From Halocaridina rubra (lineage: Eukaryota > Arthropoda > Malacostraca > Decapoda > Atyidae), in the NCBI GenBank assembly GCA_037179515.1, contig JAXCGZ010022063.1:10001-20450 (forward strand): a stretch of DNA of 10,450 bases, given 5' to 3'. The notes under the pieces were generated by a model, which ran no database searches, was not told the origin of the DNA, and was given only the letters and a program-made list of their open reading frames with translations. The translations under genes were made by a program, and so were the position numbers. The stretch's first letter is position 1. Each line of letters begins with the position of its first letter. Shown piece after piece: positions 9,169 to 10,450 of this stretch.

Positions 9169-10450
9169 TACCTCGTCTCCTGCTGTTGCTGTTACTGCTG
9201 CCGATGTGAAAGTTACTTGTAAATATAATGATAGATTATCTGTCGTACATATAAATGCACAATCTCTGTTATCCCATATACTAAAAATTGAACATATGCT
9301 TGTACAAGAAAATATTGATGTTCTTTGCATTAGCGAATCATGGCTGTATCCGTCAATTAATAATGCATTTATTAATATTCCTTCATATAATATTTATCGC
9401 TATGACAGTGGTAGAGGTGGAGGTGTATGTTTATATGTTAAAAATTATTTGAAGACCACTGAACTAAATCTTGAAACTGAGAAGCACGAAGGAGTGGAAG
9501 ATAAATGGATCTCTGTCCAACATAAAAAGTTTCCTTCTATTATCATAGGCTGCGTGTACCGCCACCCCAAAGCCCCGGTAACCTCTTTTAGCTATATTTT
9601 GGACGTTTTTAAGGAGATAATTTTAAAAAACAAACCAGTCTTTATATATGGCGATTTTAATGATGATCAACTAAAAAGAGAAAATAAAATGAGACTTATT
9701 AAGAATTTAAATCTAGAACAGATTATAAATAAACCAACTAGAATCACTCCCACTTCAGTTTCCCAAATCGATCTAGTAATAACAAACTCCAAACATATGA
9801 TAACTAAGTGTGACGTAATGCCAAGCCCTATAGCAGACCACGAGGAAATTGTAACGTCCCTAAATATTCGCAAACCAAAGAGACAACCAATCTTTAAAAC
9901 ATTCAGATGCTTAAGAAATTATTCACAAGAATTACTTTGTAGTTTACTTATGAATGAAGTACATAAATTAAATGAAATTCTATATACCGATAATATAAAT
10001 ATACAAGTAAGAATTTTAACCAGTGTCTTATCATCATGTATAGATCGATGTGCACCACTCGTGACAAGAGAAATATTTCGTCCCCCCGCTCCTTGGATAA
10101 CAGATGACATAAAAAACATTATGAAAGAAAGAGACAAACTACAAAATGAAGTAAAACTACAAAGAGATAATATCCCTTTAAGAGAAAAGTTTACAGAGCA
10201 AAAGAAACAAGTAAAATCATTATTAAGTAGCAGTAAGAAACAATATTACAAAAATGAATTTCAAAACGCTAAAGGCAATATCTCTGATACATGGAAAATT
10301 GCTAAAACCATGCTTTCCAATAACTGTAATAAAAGTAGTAACATATCAATTATACCCGATGAGGTAGATGTAAGTGCTAAAGCAGAAGAGTTCAATAATT
10401 TTTTCGCGGAAGTGGGGAAAAAAAACTTTGAAAAAACGAAAAAAGAAATA
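8997..10450 (+). mobile_element. Second non-LTR retrotransposon, 5' portion, continues past the window
   Basis: The element holds the putative ORF1 tail followed by the ORF2 endonuclease and linker. Its RT domain, 3' UTR and tail would lie to the right. Base composition drops from mixed (8820-9170) to AT-rich (9200 onward), consistent with a junction or with different constraint on the overlapping frames. The left boundary near 8996 is inferred from the end of the foreign RT-tail similarity. It is on the opposite strand from the LINE at the left edge. The two differ in sequence wherever they can be compared (the inter-domain linker), so they are different families. Confidence 0.7.
9092..10450 (+). 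CDS. Non-LTR retrotransposon ORF2, endonuclease and linker (jockey-superfamily), 3' end beyond window
   Basis: 453 codons are open to the window edge. The first domain is an APE-type endonuclease, which nicks target DNA to prime reverse transcription. Its motifs are in order: HINAQSLL (Asn codon 9254), CISESW (Glu codon 9335), RYDSGRGGGVCLYV near 9397-9444, CVYRHP near 9554, YGDFN (Asp codon 9653), PTRITPTSVSQIDLVIT (Asp codon 9770) and ADHEEI (His codon 9839). All catalytic positions appear intact, although ADH replaces the more usual SDH. A Lys-rich linker follows, with APWITDDIKNIMKERDKL near 10088 and EEFNNFFAEVGKK near 10385, just where the RT would begin. The start is uncertain: ATGs at 9092, 9095, 9134, 9140 and 9155 all lie before the domain. 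The last overlaps the putative ORF1 stop by 14 bases. The frame is also open upstream to 8819. Confidence 0.92.
   Translation, partial: MMNSQQNHTVEATTMTMDTTPMKHGNTSSPAVAVTAADVKVTCKYNDRLSVVHINAQSLLSHILKIEHMLVQENIDVLCISESWLYPSINNAFINIPSYNIYRYDSGRGGGVCLYVKNYLKTTELNLETEKHEGVEDKWISVQHKKFPSIIIGCVYRHPKAPVTSFSYILDVFKEIILKNKPVFIYGDFNDDQLKRENKMRLIKNLNLEQIINKPTRITPTSVSQIDLVITNSKHMITKCDVMPSPIADHEEIVTSLNIRKPKRQPIFKTFRCLRNYSQELLCSLLMNEVHKLNEILYTDNINIQVRILTSVLSSCIDRCAPLVTREIFRPPAPWITDDIKNIMKERDKLQNEVKLQRDNIPLREKFTEQKKQVKSLLSSSKKQYYKNEFQNAKGNISDTWKIAKTMLSNNCNKSSNISIIPDEVDVSAKAEEFNNFFAEVGKKNFEKTKKEI

Noticed and set aside
9112..10137. Minus-strand frames of 68-72 codons opposite the endonuclease ORF
   Set aside because: They are antisense shadows of a plus-strand frame with clear endonuclease motifs.

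Overview
The window looks like repeat-dense intergenic or accessory DNA from an animal nuclear genome, most likely a decapod crustacean. That assignment is an inference. It rests on the type of non-LTR retrotransposon present, on two dispersed-repeat resemblances recalled from memory, and on very long simple-sequence arrays. Nothing looks bacterial or viral: there are no operons, ribosome binding sites, rRNA, tRNA or CRISPR arrays. No host protein-coding gene could be supported.

Layout from left to right. Positions 1-1620 (minus strand) hold a long, undamaged reverse-transcriptase reading frame from a CR1/L2-like (jockey-superfamily) non-LTR retrotransposon. It is cut at the left edge, and it has lost its endonuclease end exactly at a compound (TG)n/(GA)n microsatellite at 1620-1926. 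Positions 1927-2794 are AT-rich sequence with (AT)n and (TATC)n arrays. Positions 2795-3364 are a GC-rich dispersed repeat made of two copies of a ~116-base module. It sits between an (AT)47 array and an uninterrupted (AT)~165 array (3365-3694). Positions 3695-6264 are mostly unrecognised AT-rich DNA containing a 135-base tandem duplication (4649-4914) and a probable diverged dispersed repeat (5301-5550). Positions 6265-6945 are a ~680-base array of alternating purine-pyrimidine tetranucleotides with an ordered block structure. Positions 7278-7801 hold a degenerate CATCTGGATTCTCCAACAG-type repeat. Positions 7964-8199 are (AAT)n, grading into A/T-rich sequence. Positions 8605-8801 are a long imperfect foldback (MITE-like or hairpin).

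The right end (8819-10450, plus strand) is one continuous open frame that joins two things. The first is a C-terminal fragment of one non-LTR reverse transcriptase (8831-8995). The second is the start of another non-LTR element: an APE-type endonuclease with its catalytic motifs, followed by the linker to a reverse transcriptase beyond the window. A second frame ending at 9168 encodes a Tyr/Arg/Asn-rich tail that may be the end of that element's ORF1 and overlaps ORF2.

The two retroelements point away from each other, and each continues past a window edge. They do not form a system together. The most interesting features are the chimeric 5' region of the right-hand element, the module pair bounded by AT arrays, and the ordered tetranucleotide array. 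I saw no convincing evidence of a wholly new biological system.
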